Of a DNA stretch of 64,000 bases, positions 1 through 8,603 are shown in pieces. The position numbers and the translations under genes were made by a program. The stretch comes from UBA3478 sp965662045 (GTDB taxonomy: Bacteria > Bacteroidota > Bacteroidia > Flavobacteriales > Flavobacteriaceae). The stretch is taken from NCBI GenBank assembly GCA_965662045.1, contig CBFIGE010000002.1, positions 62,001 to 126,000 on the forward strand, written 5' to 3'. The stretch's first letter is position 1; each line of letters starts with the position of its first letter. A model generated the notes under the pieces. That model ran no database searches. It was not told where the DNA came from and saw nothing but the letters and a program-made list of their open reading frames with translations.

Positions 1-1480
1 AGAGGAGGTTCATCAGCATAGAGCAGAGCTTATTGAAGCTGTTGCGGAATATGATGAAAATTTGATGGAGAAATTTTTTGAGGATGAAGATTCAATAACC
101 GAAGAAGAGGTACACGCTGCTCTCCGTGCTGCCGTCATGGATATGAGTATCATTCCTATGGTGTGTGGTTCGGCCTTCAAAAACAAAGGAGTTCAGTTTC
201 TGCTAGATGCTGTTTGTAGATATCTACCTTCCCCTCTTGATAAGGATGCTATTGTAGGTACAAACCCTGACACTGGAGACGAGACTTCTAGAAAACCAAA
301 TCCTTCAGATCCATTCGCTGCTTTAGCTTTTAAGATTGCAACTGATCCTTTTGTTGGACGATTGGCATTCTTTAGAGCTTATTCAGGTACGCTAAATGCA
401 GGATCTTATGTGTTAAATAATAGATCTGGAAATAAAGAACGTATTTCAAGAATTTATCAGATGCACTCTAATAAGCAGAATGCTATTGAGAGTATTGCTG
501 CTGGAGATATAGGTGCAGCTGTCGGATTTAAAGATATCAAAACTGGAGATACTTTATCGAATGAGAAAAATCCAATCGTACTGGAAAGTATGGATTTTCC
601 TGATCCTGTGATAGGTATTGCAGTAGAACCAAAAACTAAGGCTGATGTCGATAAATTGGGTATGGCCCTAGCAAAGTTAGCTGAGGAAGATCCTACATTT
701 ACCGTAAAAACAGATGAAGCGTCTGGACAGACTATTATATCTGGTATGGGTGAGCTTCACTTAGACATTATTGTCGATCGTTTGAAACGAGAATTCAAGG
801 TTGAGGTAAATCAAGGTCAACCACAGGTAGAATACAAGGAGGCTATCACAGCTATCGCTAACCACCGTGAGGTGTATAAAAAACAGTCAGGTGGTCGTGG
901 TAAATTTGCTGACATTGTATTTGTTATGGAACCTGCTGAAGAAGGTAAGTCAGGTCTAGAGTTTGTTAATGTGATAAAAGGAGGTAATATTCCTAAAGAA
1001 TATATTCCTTCTGTAGAAAAAGGTTTTAGACAAGCTATGAAGAATGGTCCTCTCGCTGGTTTTGAGATGGATAGTATGAAGGTGACTCTTAAGGATGGTT
1101 CTTTCCACCCTGTAGATTCTGATTCACTGTCTTTCGAGTTAGCTGCAAAACTTGGATATAAGTCCGCGGCTAAAGCTGCACGTGCGATCATCATGGAGCC
1201 TATAATGAAATTAGAAGTTTTGACTCCTGAAGAAAACATGGGCGATATAGTTGGAGATTTGAACAGAAGAAGAGGTCAAGTCAACAGTATGGATGAACGT
1301 TCAGGTTCTAAGGTGGTGAAAGCTGAGGTGCCATTATCTGAAATGTTCGGATATGTTACGTCGCTTAGAACATTGTCTTCTGGTAGAGCAACATCTACCA
1401 TGGAATTTGCACATTACGCTGAAACTCCTCCAAACATTGCTGAAGAGGTGATAAAAGCGGCAAAAGGAGGTAACGACTAA
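1..1480 (+). CDS. fusA: Elongation factor G, C-terminal part (5' end outside window)
   Basis: This is the 3' two-thirds of the translocation GTPase EF-G. The open frame enters the window at base 2 and is already coding there, so the first internal ATG at 62 is not the start. About 492 residues are visible: the end of the G domain (VCGSAFKNKGVQ is the G5-type region), domain II, then domains III-V with GMGELHLDIIVDRL and the C-terminal PLSEMFGYVTSLRTLSSGRA. It lacks only the N-terminal nucleotide-binding motifs, which lie upstream. rpsJ follows after 13 bases with no tuf gene between, which is the usual order in Bacteroidota. Confidence 0.97.
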   Translation, partial: EEVHQHRAELIEAVAEYDENLMEKFFEDEDSITEEEVHAALRAAVMDMSIIPMVCGSAFKNKGVQFLLDAVCRYLPSPLDKDAIVGTNPDTGDETSRKPNPSDPFAALAFKIATDPFVGRLAFFRAYSGTLNAGSYVLNNRSGNKERISRIYQMHSNKQNAIESIAAGDIGAAVGFKDIKTGDTLSNEKNPIVLESMDFPDPVIGIAVEPKTKADVDKLGMALAKLAEEDPTFTVKTDEASGQTIISGMGELHLDIIVDRLKREFKVEVNQGQPQVEYKEAITAIANHREVYKKQSGGRGKFADIVFVMEPAEEGKSGLEFVNVIKGGNIPKEYIPSVEKGFRQAMKNGPLAGFEMDSMKVTLKDGSFHPVDSDSLSFELAAKLGYKSAAKAARAIIMEPIMKLEVLTPEENMGDIVGDLNRRRGQVNSMDERSGSKVVKAEVPLSEMFGYVTSLRTLSSGRATSTMEFAHYAETPPNIAEEVIKAAKGGND

Positions 1481-1493
1481 AACGATTGAGAAG

Positions 1494-1799
1494 ATGAGTC
1501 AAAAAATTAGAATAAAATTAAAATCATACGATTACAATTTAGTTGATAAATCAGCGGAGAAAATCGTTAAGACGGTAAAGACAACTGGAGCTGTTGTTAC
1601 TGGACCAATTCCATTACCGACAAATAAGAAAATATTCACGGTTTTGAGATCACCACACGTGAACAAAAAATCGAGAGAGCAGTTTCAACTTAGTTCCTAC
1701 AAGAGATTGCTTGACATTTACAGTTCTTCGTCAAAAACGATTGACGCTTTGATGAAGTTGGAATTGCCAAGTGGTGTAGAAGTAGAGATTAAGGTGTAA
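1494..1799 (+). CDS. rpsJ: 30S ribosomal protein S10
   Basis: A 101-residue uS10 with the family motifs KLKSYDYNLVD near the start and GPIPLPTNKKIFTVLRSPHV in the centre, then the conserved KKSREQF. It forms part of the 30S head, and in many bacteria it also works with NusB in antitermination. It follows fusA by 13 bases. The next gene, rplC, starts only after 127 bases, an unusually long gap for this operon that holds a terminator-like structure. Confidence 0.98.
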   Translation: MSQKIRIKLKSYDYNLVDKSAEKIVKTVKTTGAVVTGPIPLPTNKKIFTVLRSPHVNKKSREQFQLSSYKRLLDIYSSSSKTIDALMKLELPSGVEVEIKV

Positions 1800-1830
1800 T
1801 TGTTAACTGGCCAATAGGCTACAAACATGT

Positions 1831-1905
1831 CTCAAACGATGGTTTGAGAAAAACGGTGAGAGAAAATAACTGGGGTTACAGCATTTTCTTGACCCCAATT
1901 TTTTT
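1831..1905 (+). promoter_or_regulatory. Candidate attenuator or r-protein leader between rpsJ and rplC
   Basis: Two hairpins can be drawn in the rpsJ-rplC gap. The first pairs CTCAAAC (1831-1837) with GTTTGAG (1842-1848). The second pairs TGGGGT (1871-1876) with ACCCCA (1892-1897) and is followed by seven T residues (1899-1905), the form of an intrinsic terminator with a long loop. Since 30 more operon genes follow, partial termination or r-protein feedback is a reasonable inference. The pairing is seen in the sequence; the function is not proven. Confidence 0.45.
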
Positions 1906-1926
1906 AAATATAAATTGAATAAATAT

Positions 1927-2544
1927 ATGTCTGGGTTAATAGGAAAAAAAATCGGCATGACGAGTATCTTTGATGAGAATGGAAAGAATATTCCGTGCAC
2001 AATCATTGAGGCTGGTCCTTGTGTGGTTACCCAAGTCAGAACCGAAGAGCTTGATGGCTACTCAGCTTTACAGCTTGGTTTCGATGACAAGACTGAGAAA
2101 CGTACCTCTAAGGCCGAGCAAGGGCACTTTAAAAAGGCAGGTACGTCTCCGAAGAAAAAAGTTGTCGAGTTTCGTGGTTTTGAGGGTGATTACCAAATGG
2201 GAGATCAAATTAATGTTGAACTCTTTACAGAAGGCGAATTTATTGACGTTATTGGTACGTCAAAGGGTAAAGGTTTTCAAGGTGTTGTCAAGAGACACGG
2301 ATTCGCAGGAGTAGGTCAGGCGACTCACGGTCAGCACAACAGACTTAGAGCACCAGGTTCAATAGGTGCGGCTTCATATCCTGCTCGTGTTTTCAAAGGT
2401 ATGCGAATGGCCGGAAGAATGGGAGGCGAACGTGTTACTGTTCAGAATCTTAGAGTGGTAAAAGTTATTGCAGAAAAAAATTTGTTGGTAGTTAAAGGAT
2501 GTGTTCCAGGACACAAAAATGCCTACGTAATCGTTGAGAAATAA
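1927..2544 (+). CDS. rplC: 50S ribosomal protein L3
   Basis: A 205-residue uL3 beginning MSGLIGKKIGMTSIF. An in-frame TTG exists four codons earlier at 1915, but the ATG at 1927 matches the normal family N-terminus. The central loop GFAGVGQATHGQHNRLRAPG reaches toward the peptidyl transferase centre and carries the Gln that is methylated in some bacteria. The stop codon overlaps the rplD start by one base, so translational coupling is likely. It lies just after the candidate attenuator. Confidence 0.97.
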   Translation: MSGLIGKKIGMTSIFDENGKNIPCTIIEAGPCVVTQVRTEELDGYSALQLGFDDKTEKRTSKAEQGHFKKAGTSPKKKVVEFRGFEGDYQMGDQINVELFTEGEFIDVIGTSKGKGFQGVVKRHGFAGVGQATHGQHNRLRAPGSIGAASYPARVFKGMRMAGRMGGERVTVQNLRVVKVIAEKNLLVVKGCVPGHKNAYVIVEK

Positions 2545-3176
2545 TGAAAGTTGAAGTAATCGATATTAACGGAAAAGGTACAGGTCGTAAAGTTGAGCTG
2601 TCAGATTCAATTTTTGGTATTGAGCCAAATGAGCATGCGATATACTTAGATGTAAAGCAATACCTTGCTCATCAGCGCCAAGGAACGCACAAGGCTAAAG
2701 AACGAGGTGAAATCGTGGGAAGTACCAGAAAAATCAAGAAACAAAAAGGTACAGGTACGGCACGTGCCGGTAGTATCAAGTCACCTATATTTAAAGGTGG
2801 AGGTAGAGTCTTTGGTCCTAGGCCAAGAAGCTATCAGCATAAATTAAACAAGAACGTAAAACGTTTGGCTCGTAAATCAGCTCTAAGTTTGAAGTCTAAA
2901 GGAAGTGAAATCAAAGTAATTGAAGATTTTAATTTCGATGCGCCTAAGACAAAATCTTTTGTTGCACTTTTAGGTGCTTTAGGCTTGAGTGATTCAAAAT
3001 CTTTGTTTGTTTTGTCAAGCGTAGATCAAAATGTGTATTTGTCGGCTAGAAATGTACAGACATCTAATGTGATTACATCTTCAAATGTAAACACCTATAA
3101 AATATTAGATGCGAATACATTGATAATTGCAGAAAGTGCATTAGAGGGATTAGAGTCAACATTAAATAAGCAATAG
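2544..3176 (+). CDS. rplD: 50S ribosomal protein L4
   Basis: A 210-residue uL4. The extended loop that lines the exit tunnel is visible as KIKKQKGTGTARAGSIKSP followed by GGRVFGPRPRSY. In Escherichia coli L4 represses its own S10 operon by binding a leader RNA, which makes it a natural candidate to act on the structure upstream of rplC here, although that is inference. Its ATG overlaps the rplC stop by one base, and rplW follows after 4 bases. Confidence 0.97.
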   Translation: MKVEVIDINGKGTGRKVELSDSIFGIEPNEHAIYLDVKQYLAHQRQGTHKAKERGEIVGSTRKIKKQKGTGTARAGSIKSPIFKGGGRVFGPRPRSYQHKLNKNVKRLARKSALSLKSKGSEIKVIEDFNFDAPKTKSFVALLGALGLSDSKSLFVLSSVDQNVYLSARNVQTSNVITSSNVNTYKILDANTLIIAESALEGLESTLNKQ

Positions 3177-3180
3177 GGAT

Positions 3181-3471
3181 ATGAATATTTTATTAAAACC
3201 AATCATTACTGAAAAAATGACCGCAGACAGCGAGTTGTTTAACAGATATGGGTTTTACGTTAACCCTAATTCGAACAAGCTTCAAATCAAGGAGGCTGTA
3301 GAGAAGACTTACGGAGTAACTGTAAACAAGGTGAGAACTATGAATGTAGCTCCTGTAAGAAAAACGAGATATACAAAAACTGGAATTCAACACGGTAAAA
3401 CGGTAGCTAAGAAAAAGGCGATAGTAGACGTGGCTGAAGGTGATATTATTGATTTTTACAGTAATCTATAA
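3181..3471 (+). CDS. rplW: 50S ribosomal protein L23
   Basis: A 96-residue uL23, opening LLKPIITEKMT, the conserved family start, and containing NKLQIKEAVEKTYGVTVNKV. L23 sits at the exit of the peptide tunnel and is the docking site for trigger factor and SRP (ffh lies further along this window). It is placed between rplD and rplB as in most bacteria. Confidence 0.97.
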   Translation: MNILLKPIITEKMTADSELFNRYGFYVNPNSNKLQIKEAVEKTYGVTVNKVRTMNVAPVRKTRYTKTGIQHGKTVAKKKAIVDVAEGDIIDFYSNL

Positions 3472-3480
3472 AACAGAATC

Positions 3481-4305
3481 ATGGCTGTTAGAAAATTAAA
3501 ACCTATTACTCCCGGACAACGCTTTAAAGTGGTTAATGGCTTCGATGCGTTAACTGAGTCAAAGCCAGAAAAGTCGCTTCTAGCGCCTTTAAAAAAGTCT
3601 GGAGGTAGAAATAGTGAAGGAAAAATGACGACCTCTCATAGAGGTGGTGGTCACAAAAGGAGATACAGAATTATCGACTTTAAGAGAGAAAAACAAAATG
3701 TAGAAGCAGAGGTGCTTTCAATTCAGTACGATCCGAATAGAACTGCATTTATTGCTTTATTGCAATACACTGACGGTGAAAAGTGTTACATCATTGCTCA
3801 AAATGGGTTACAAGTTGGTCAAAAGCTTTCATCAGGTGAAAACGCTACACCAGATATTGGAAATGCGTTACCTCTAAAAGTCATTCCATTAGGTACCATC
3901 ATATCGTGCATTGAGTTAAGACCTGGTCAAGGAGCTGTAATGGCTCGAAGTGCCGGTACATTTGCTCAGTTAATGGCTAGAGACGGGAAATTTGCAATCA
4001 TCAAACTTCCCTCGGGTGAAACAAGAATGATTTTATCTGAATGTATGGCTACTATTGGAGCTGTCTCCAATTCAGATCACCAGCTTATTGTATCTGGTAA
4101 AGCGGGTAGAAGCAGATGGTTAGGAAGAAGACCGCGTACAAGACCTGTAGTAATGAACCCTGTCGATCACCCAATGGGTGGTGGTGAAGGCCGTGCTTCT
4201 GGAGGTCATCCAAGATCTAAGAATGGTATTCCAGCTAAAGGATTCCGCACAAGATCTAGGAAAAAAGACAGTAATAGATATATCATAGAACGAAGAAAGA
4301 AATAA
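3481..4305 (+). CDS. rplB: 50S ribosomal protein L2
   Basis: A full-length uL2 of 274 residues. It shows the N-terminal AVRKLKPITPGQRF, the RNA-binding SHRGGGHKRRYRIIDFKR segment, and the C-terminal MNPVDHPMGGGEGRA loop whose His is implicated in peptidyl transferase assembly. It binds 23S rRNA and is needed for subunit joining. It is packed between rplW (9 bases upstream) and rpsS (7 bases downstream). Confidence 0.98.
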   Translation: MAVRKLKPITPGQRFKVVNGFDALTESKPEKSLLAPLKKSGGRNSEGKMTTSHRGGGHKRRYRIIDFKREKQNVEAEVLSIQYDPNRTAFIALLQYTDGEKCYIIAQNGLQVGQKLSSGENATPDIGNALPLKVIPLGTIISCIELRPGQGAVMARSAGTFAQLMARDGKFAIIKLPSGETRMILSECMATIGAVSNSDHQLIVSGKAGRSRWLGRRPRTRPVVMNPVDHPMGGGEGRASGGHPRSKNGIPAKGFRTRSRKKDSNRYIIERRKK

Positions 4306-4312
4306 AAATAAT

Positions 4313-4591
4313 ATGGCACGTTCGTTAAAAAAAGGACCATTTGTCCATCATAGTCTAGAGAAAAAAGTTCAGCAGAATGTTGAATCTGGTAAGAACTCTG
4401 TTATCAAGACTTGGTCAAGAGCATCAATGATCACTCCTGATTTCGTAGGGCAGACGATTGCAGTACATAACGGAAAACAATTTGTTCCCGTATATGTCAC
4501 TGAAAACATGGTAGGTCACAAACTAGGTGAATTTTCTCCAACGCGCTCGTTCAGAGGCCATGCTGGAGCAAAAAATAAAGGAAAAAAGTAA
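4313..4591 (+). CDS. rpsS: 30S ribosomal protein S19
   Basis: A 92-residue uS19 starting MARSLKKGPFVHHSLEKKV. It contains the conserved HNGKQFVPVYVTENMVGHKLGEF block (read in two overlapping parts) and ends FRGHAGAKNKGKK. It forms a complex with S13 in the 30S head, touching tRNA and the B1 bridge. Standard position after rplB. Confidence 0.97.
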   Translation: MARSLKKGPFVHHSLEKKVQQNVESGKNSVIKTWSRASMITPDFVGQTIAVHNGKQFVPVYVTENMVGHKLGEFSPTRSFRGHAGAKNKGKK

Positions 4592-4598
4592 TTGAATT

Positions 4599-5015
4599 AT
4601 GGGAGTTCGTAAAAAAGAAATGGCGGATCGCATTAAGGCTGAAAAGAAACATACAGCTTTTGCCAAACTTAATGATTGTCCTACTTCTCCTCGAAAAATG
4701 CGTTTAGTAGCAGATTTGATTAGAGGTAAGAAAGTTGAGATGGCTTTGGCGATTTTAAAATTCAACTCGAGAGAGGCTTCAAGAAGATTAGAGAAGTTGT
4801 TGTTATCGGCTATCGCTAATTGGGAAGCTAAGAATGAAGATGCGAGTATTGAAGATGCAGATTTATTTGTGAAAGAAATACGAGTCGATGGAGGAACAAT
4901 GCTGAAAAGATTGCAAACAGCACCCCAAGGACGCGCTCACAGAATAAGAAAGAGATCAAATCATGTAACTCTTGTCTTAGGAGCACTTAACCAAACTCAA
5001 ACTGAATCAGTTTAA
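4599..5015 (+). CDS. rplV: 50S ribosomal protein L22
   Basis: A 138-residue uL22. The core NDCPTSPRKMRLVADLIRGK is the family signature, and the beta-hairpin that narrows the exit tunnel ends in PQGRAHRIRKRSNHVTLVL. The N-terminus has an extra 20 or so basic residues (MGVRKKEMADRIKAEKK), a shape common in Bacteroidota L22. This hairpin is the site of macrolide-resistance mutations in other species; nothing unusual is visible here. Confidence 0.97.
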   Translation: MGVRKKEMADRIKAEKKHTAFAKLNDCPTSPRKMRLVADLIRGKKVEMALAILKFNSREASRRLEKLLLSAIANWEAKNEDASIEDADLFVKEIRVDGGTMLKRLQTAPQGRAHRIRKRSNHVTLVLGALNQTQTESV

Positions 5016-5020
5016 ATAAT

Positions 5021-5731
5021 ATGGGACAGAAGACAAATCCAATTGGAAACAGATTAGGAATCATCAGAGGATGGGAATCAAACTGGTACGGCGGAAACGA
5101 CTACGGAGATAAGATTGCCGAAGATGATAAAATCCGCAAATACATCTTTGCTAGACTTGCAAAAGCAAGTGTTTCCAGAGTTATTATTGAGAGAACATTA
5201 AAGCTAATCACAATAACGATTACAACTGCAAGACCGGGTATTATCATTGGTAAGGCTGGTCAAGAGGTTGATAAGTTAAAGGAGGAACTTAAAAAAATTA
5301 CTTCAAAGGAAGTACAAATCAATATACACGAAATTAAGAGACCTGAATTAGATGCAAAATTAGTTGCTGCATCAGTTGCTCGACAAATTGAAAACCGTAT
5401 TTCATACAGACGAGCTATTAAAATGTCTATTGCAGCTGCTATGCGTATGAATGCCGAAGGTATCAAGATACAGATTTCAGGTCGTTTGAATGGAGCTGAA
5501 ATGGCGAGATCAGAGGGTTATAAAGAGGGTAGAATTCCATTGTCTACGTTTAGAGCAGATGTGGATTACGCTCTTGAGGAGGCGCATACTACTTATGGTC
5601 GTTTAGGTATCAAAGTGTGGATAATGAAAGGTGAAGTTTACGGCAAGCGAGAATTGTCTCCTCTAGTGGGACTCTCATCTTCTCAATCAAAAGGAAAACA
5701 AGACGGCGGTAAAAGACGTCGTAGAAAGTAA
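5021..5731 (+). CDS. rpsC: 30S ribosomal protein S3
   Basis: A 236-residue uS3. It begins MGQKTNPIGNRLGIIRGWES, has the KH-domain GxxG loop within PGIIIGKAGQEVDKLKEEL, and the C-terminal domain GRIPLSTFRADVDYALEEA. S3 lines the mRNA entry channel and has helicase activity with S4 and S5. The C-terminus ends in a Lys/Arg-rich tail. It follows rplV after 5 bases. Confidence 0.98.
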   Translation: MGQKTNPIGNRLGIIRGWESNWYGGNDYGDKIAEDDKIRKYIFARLAKASVSRVIIERTLKLITITITTARPGIIIGKAGQEVDKLKEELKKITSKEVQINIHEIKRPELDAKLVAASVARQIENRISYRRAIKMSIAAAMRMNAEGIKIQISGRLNGAEMARSEGYKEGRIPLSTFRADVDYALEEAHTTYGRLGIKVWIMKGEVYGKRELSPLVGLSSSQSKGKQDGGKRRRRK

Positions 5732-5749
5732 TAGAAAAAATAGGTAAGC

Positions 5750-6172
5750 ATGTTACAACCTAAAAGAACTAAATTTCGCAAAGCCCAGAAGGGGCGAATG
5801 AAAGGTATTTCGCAGCGTGGACATCAATTGTCTAATGGAATGTTTGGAATCAAATCTTTGGATTCACACTTCATTACCTCACGTCAAATTGAAGCTGCTC
5901 GTATCGCGGCTACGCGTTACATGAAGCGACAGGGTCAATTATGGATTAAAATATTTCCGGATAAACCCATTACTAAGAAACCATTAGAGGTAAGGATGGG
6001 TAAAGGTAAAGGGGCTCCTGAATATTGGGTAGCTGTTGTTAAGCCTGGTAGAATTATGTTTGAGTTGTCTGGTGTTCCAATGGATATTGCCAAGGAAGCA
6101 CTAAGACTTGCTGCTCAAAAATTACCAGTGCGTACTAAATTTATTGTAGCACGAGATTATTCTGATGATTAA
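5750..6172 (+). CDS. rplP: 50S ribosomal protein L16
   Basis: A 140-residue uL16, starting MLQPKRTKFRKAQKGRMKG. The conserved RMGKGKGAPEYWVAVVKPGR block and the N-terminal basic tail that reaches the A-site tRNA are present. It organises helix 38/89 near the peptidyl transferase centre. It lies between rpsC and rpmC, as expected. Confidence 0.97.
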   Translation: MLQPKRTKFRKAQKGRMKGISQRGHQLSNGMFGIKSLDSHFITSRQIEAARIAATRYMKRQGQLWIKIFPDKPITKKPLEVRMGKGKGAPEYWVAVVKPGRIMFELSGVPMDIAKEALRLAAQKLPVRTKFIVARDYSDD

Positions 6173-6184
6173 ACCAAGAGTACT

Positions 6185-6376
6185 ATGAAACAATCAGAAA
6201 TTAAAGAACTATCGGTTGAAGAGTTAACGCTTAAGTTAGCGACTCTTCGCAAAGAATATGAAGACATGAAGATTACGCATGCGGTATCTCCGCTTGAAAA
6301 TCCGATGTTGATCAGAAAGACGAGAAGAACTGTAGCTAGAATTGTTACAGAAATAAATAAAAGGGAAATTCAATAA
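6185..6376 (+). CDS. rpmC: 50S ribosomal protein L29
   Basis: A 63-residue uL29, the two-helix protein at the exit tunnel rim. It begins MKQSEIKELSVEELTLKL and ends with RKTRRTVARIVTEINKRE, the conserved second helix. It contacts L23 and, in other bacteria, factors that meet the nascent chain. It lies 12 bases after rplP. Confidence 0.96.
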   Translation: MKQSEIKELSVEELTLKLATLRKEYEDMKITHAVSPLENPMLIRKTRRTVARIVTEINKREIQ

Positions 6377-6389
6377 CGGGTCTGACCTT

Positions 6390-6647
6390 ATGGAAAATAG
6401 AAATCTAAGAAAAGAAAGAATCGGCGTTGTTACGAGTAACAAAATGGAGAAATCAATTGTTGTCTCTGAAGTAAAGCGTGTGAAGCATCCGATGTACGGG
6501 AAATTCGTTTTGAAAACGAAGAAGTATGTTGCTCATGATGAAAAGAATGATTGCAACGAGGGTGATACAGTTAAAATAATGGAAACTAGACCTTTGAGTA
6601 AGACAAAGTGCTGGAGGTTAGTTGAAATACTTGAAAGAGCTAAATAA
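6390..6647 (+). CDS. rpsQ: 30S ribosomal protein S17
   Basis: An 85-residue uS17 with RKERIGVVTSNKMEKSIVV, HPMYGKFVLKTKKYVAHDE and the late motif ETRPLSKTKCWRLVEILE. An OB-fold primary binding protein of 16S rRNA. The start at 6390 gives the normal short lead of seven residues before RIGVV. Confidence 0.97.
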   Translation: MENRNLRKERIGVVTSNKMEKSIVVSEVKRVKHPMYGKFVLKTKKYVAHDEKNDCNEGDTVKIMETRPLSKTKCWRLVEILERAK

Positions 6648-6649
6648 TA

Positions 6650-7018
6650 ATGGTACAACAGGAATCAAGACTTAAAGTAGCAGACAATACTGGAGCAAAA
6701 GAAGTATTGACAATTAGAGTTCTCGGTGGTACTAAAAGACGTTACGCGTCTTTAGGAGACAAAATCGTTGTGACTGTAAAAGACGCTGCGCCTAACGGAA
6801 ACGTGAAAAAAGGTGCTGTTTCAACTGCAGTGGTGGTGAGAACTAAAAAAGAAGTACGCAGACCAGATGGATCGTATATCAGATTCGATGATAACGCTTG
6901 TGTACTATTAAGTGCCACAGGAGAAATGCGCGGAACTCGTGTTTTCGGACCTGTTGCAAGAGAATTGCGTGATAAGCAATTCATGAAAATTGTTTCACTA
7001 GCCCCTGAGGTATTATAA
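6650..7018 (+). CDS. rplN: 50S ribosomal protein L14
   Basis: A 122-residue uL14, the standard length. Motifs include QQESRLKVADNTGAKEVL, GDKIVVTVKDAAPNGNVKKG and the C-terminal GTRVFGPVARELRDKQFMKI. L14 helps form intersubunit bridges B5 and B8 and is the docking site of the silencing factor RsfS. It begins 2 bases after the rpsQ stop. Confidence 0.98.
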   Translation: MVQQESRLKVADNTGAKEVLTIRVLGGTKRRYASLGDKIVVTVKDAAPNGNVKKGAVSTAVVVRTKKEVRRPDGSYIRFDDNACVLLSATGEMRGTRVFGPVARELRDKQFMKIVSLAPEVL

Positions 7019-7029
7019 ATATCAGAAAG

Positions 7030-7344
7030 ATGGTAAAGTTTAAGTTAAAAACTGGAGATAGCGTAAAAGTAATTGCTGGAGAACATAAAGGTTCTGAAGG
7101 AGTTATTCAGCGCATTGACAAAGAGAAACAGAGAGTCATCGTAGAAGGCGTAAACTTGGTTTCTAAACATCAAAAGCCTAGTGCAAATAGCCCTCAAGGG
7201 GGAATTGTTGAGAAAGAGGCGCCAATACACATTTCTAATGTGGCCTTAATTGATCCGAAGTCAAGCGAAGCGACTCGAGTAAGGATTGAGATTAGGGACG
7301 GTAAAAAAGTACGTGTAGCGGTTAAGTCAAACGAAGAAATTTAA
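7030..7344 (+). CDS. rplX: 50S ribosomal protein L24
   Basis: A 104-residue uL24 with the KOW motif (KTGDSVKVIAGEHKGSEGVI) at residues 5-25 and the conserved VEGVNLVSKHQKPS block. One of the two proteins that start 50S assembly. It is followed 4 bases later by rplE. Confidence 0.97.
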   Translation: MVKFKLKTGDSVKVIAGEHKGSEGVIQRIDKEKQRVIVEGVNLVSKHQKPSANSPQGGIVEKEAPIHISNVALIDPKSSEATRVRIEIRDGKKVRVAVKSNEEI

Positions 7345-7348
7345 GGTC

Positions 7349-7900
7349 ATGGGATACTCACCAAGATTAAAAGAAGAATATAGAGAGCGCATTGTACAAA
7401 CGCTCACAGAGGAATTTGATTACAAGAATGTAATGATGGTTCCTAAATTAGAAAAGATTGTCATCAGCCGTGGTGTTGGTGCTGCGGTTGCCGATAAAAA
7501 GCTTATCGATCATGCTGTTGAAGAATTAACTACTATTAGTGGTCAGAAGGCTATAGCAACGATTTCGAAAAAAGACGTCGCTTCTTTCAAATTAAGAAAA
7601 GGCATGCCAATCGGCGCTAAAGTCACTCTAAGAGGCGAGCGTATGTTCGAATTTTTAGACCGTTTGGTTACCATTGCATTGCCAAGGGTTAGAGATTTTC
7701 AAGGAATTAAAGCTAACGGCTTTGACGGTAGAGGTAATTACAATCTCGGAGTTACTGAGCAAATTATCTTTCCTGAAATCAATATTGATAAAATCAATCG
7801 CATCAGCGGAATGGATATTACATTTGTGACCTCCGCACAAACTGACCAAGAGGCGAAATCATTATTAACAGCATTGGGGTTACCCTTTAAAAAGAAATAA
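7349..7900 (+). CDS. rplE: 50S ribosomal protein L5
   Basis: A 183-residue uL5: PRLKEEYRERIVQTLTEEF at the N-terminus, then LRKGMPIGAKVTLRGERM and FDGRGNYNLGVTEQIIFPEI. It binds 5S rRNA with L18 and contacts P-site tRNA. The stop is one base before the rpsN start, so the two are probably coupled. Confidence 0.98.
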   Translation: MGYSPRLKEEYRERIVQTLTEEFDYKNVMMVPKLEKIVISRGVGAAVADKKLIDHAVEELTTISGQKAIATISKKDVASFKLRKGMPIGAKVTLRGERMFEFLDRLVTIALPRVRDFQGIKANGFDGRGNYNLGVTEQIIFPEINIDKINRISGMDITFVTSAQTDQEAKSLLTALGLPFKKK

Positions 7901-7901
7901 T

Positions 7902-8171
7902 ATGGCTAAAGAATCAATGAAGGCTCGCGAACGCAAAAGAGCAAAGTTAGTTGAGAAATACGCTGCAAAGAGAAAAGCATTAAAAGAGGCTGGTGATTAT
8001 GAAGCACTTCAAAAATTACCTAAAAATGCTTCACCTGTGCGTCAGAGAAACCGATGCAAATTGACAGGTCGTCCTCGAGGTTATATGCGAACTTTTGGAT
8101 TATCAAGGGTTACGTTTAGAGAAATGGCAAACAAAGGTTTAATCCCAGGCGTAAAAAAAGCGAGCTGGTAA
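7902..8171 (+). CDS. rpsN: 30S ribosomal protein S14, long zinc-free form
   Basis: An 89-residue uS14. It is the long (C-minus) form: only one cysteine is present, in VRQRNRCKLTGRPRGYMR, rather than the two CxxC pairs of the short zinc-binding form. The end is LIPGVKKASW, the family C-terminus. It sits in the 30S head beside S3 and S10. Together with the cysteine-poor L36 in this operon, it shows a ribosome that avoids these zinc sites. Confidence 0.97.
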   Translation: MAKESMKARERKRAKLVEKYAAKRKALKEAGDYEALQKLPKNASPVRQRNRCKLTGRPRGYMRTFGLSRVTFREMANKGLIPGVKKASW

Positions 8172-8187
8172 TAGAATATAAGTCGAA

Positions 8188-8586
8188 ATGGTTACAGATC
8201 CAATAGCAGATTATTTAACGAGAATACGCAACGCTAATAGTGCGGGGCATAGAGTGGTAGAAATTCCTGCCTCTAATCTTAAGAAACAAATCACCACGAT
8301 TTTATTTGATCAAGGGTATATCTTGAGTTATAAATTCGAGGATGACAATTTACAGGGTGTTATCAAGATTGCGTTGAAATACGACAACTTGACAAAGGAG
8401 CCTGTTATTAAAAAATTACAAAGGGTAAGTAAGCCCGGACTAAGGAAATATGTAAACGCTGATACGCTTCCAAGAGTTCTCAACGGTTTAGGTATTGCTG
8501 TTATGTCTACATCAAATGGTGTTATGACAAGTACACAAGCTAAGAGAGAAAATGTAGGTGGTGAGGTTTTGTGTTACATATATTAA
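8188..8586 (+). CDS. rpsH: 30S ribosomal protein S8
   Basis: A 132-residue uS8. It begins MVTDPIADYLTRIRNANSAG and ends GVMTSTQAKRENVGGEVLCYIY, both strongly conserved. It binds the central domain of 16S rRNA, and in E. coli it represses the spc operon by binding near L5. No similar stem was identified here before rplE. Confidence 0.98.
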   Translation: MVTDPIADYLTRIRNANSAGHRVVEIPASNLKKQITTILFDQGYILSYKFEDDNLQGVIKIALKYDNLTKEPVIKKLQRVSKPGLRKYVNADTLPRVLNGLGIAVMSTSNGVMTSTQAKRENVGGEVLCYIY

Positions 8587-8603
8587 TTCGAAAAAGCTGA
8601 ATT

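Noticed and set aside
817..1239. A 140-codon open frame on the minus strand inside fusA
   Set aside because: It is antisense to a conserved EF-G region, has no family resemblance and no promoter; it is a shadow of the coding strand.
1915..1926. TTG start for rplC four codons upstream
   Set aside because: The family N-terminus is MSGLIGKKIGMT, which starts at the ATG at 1927.
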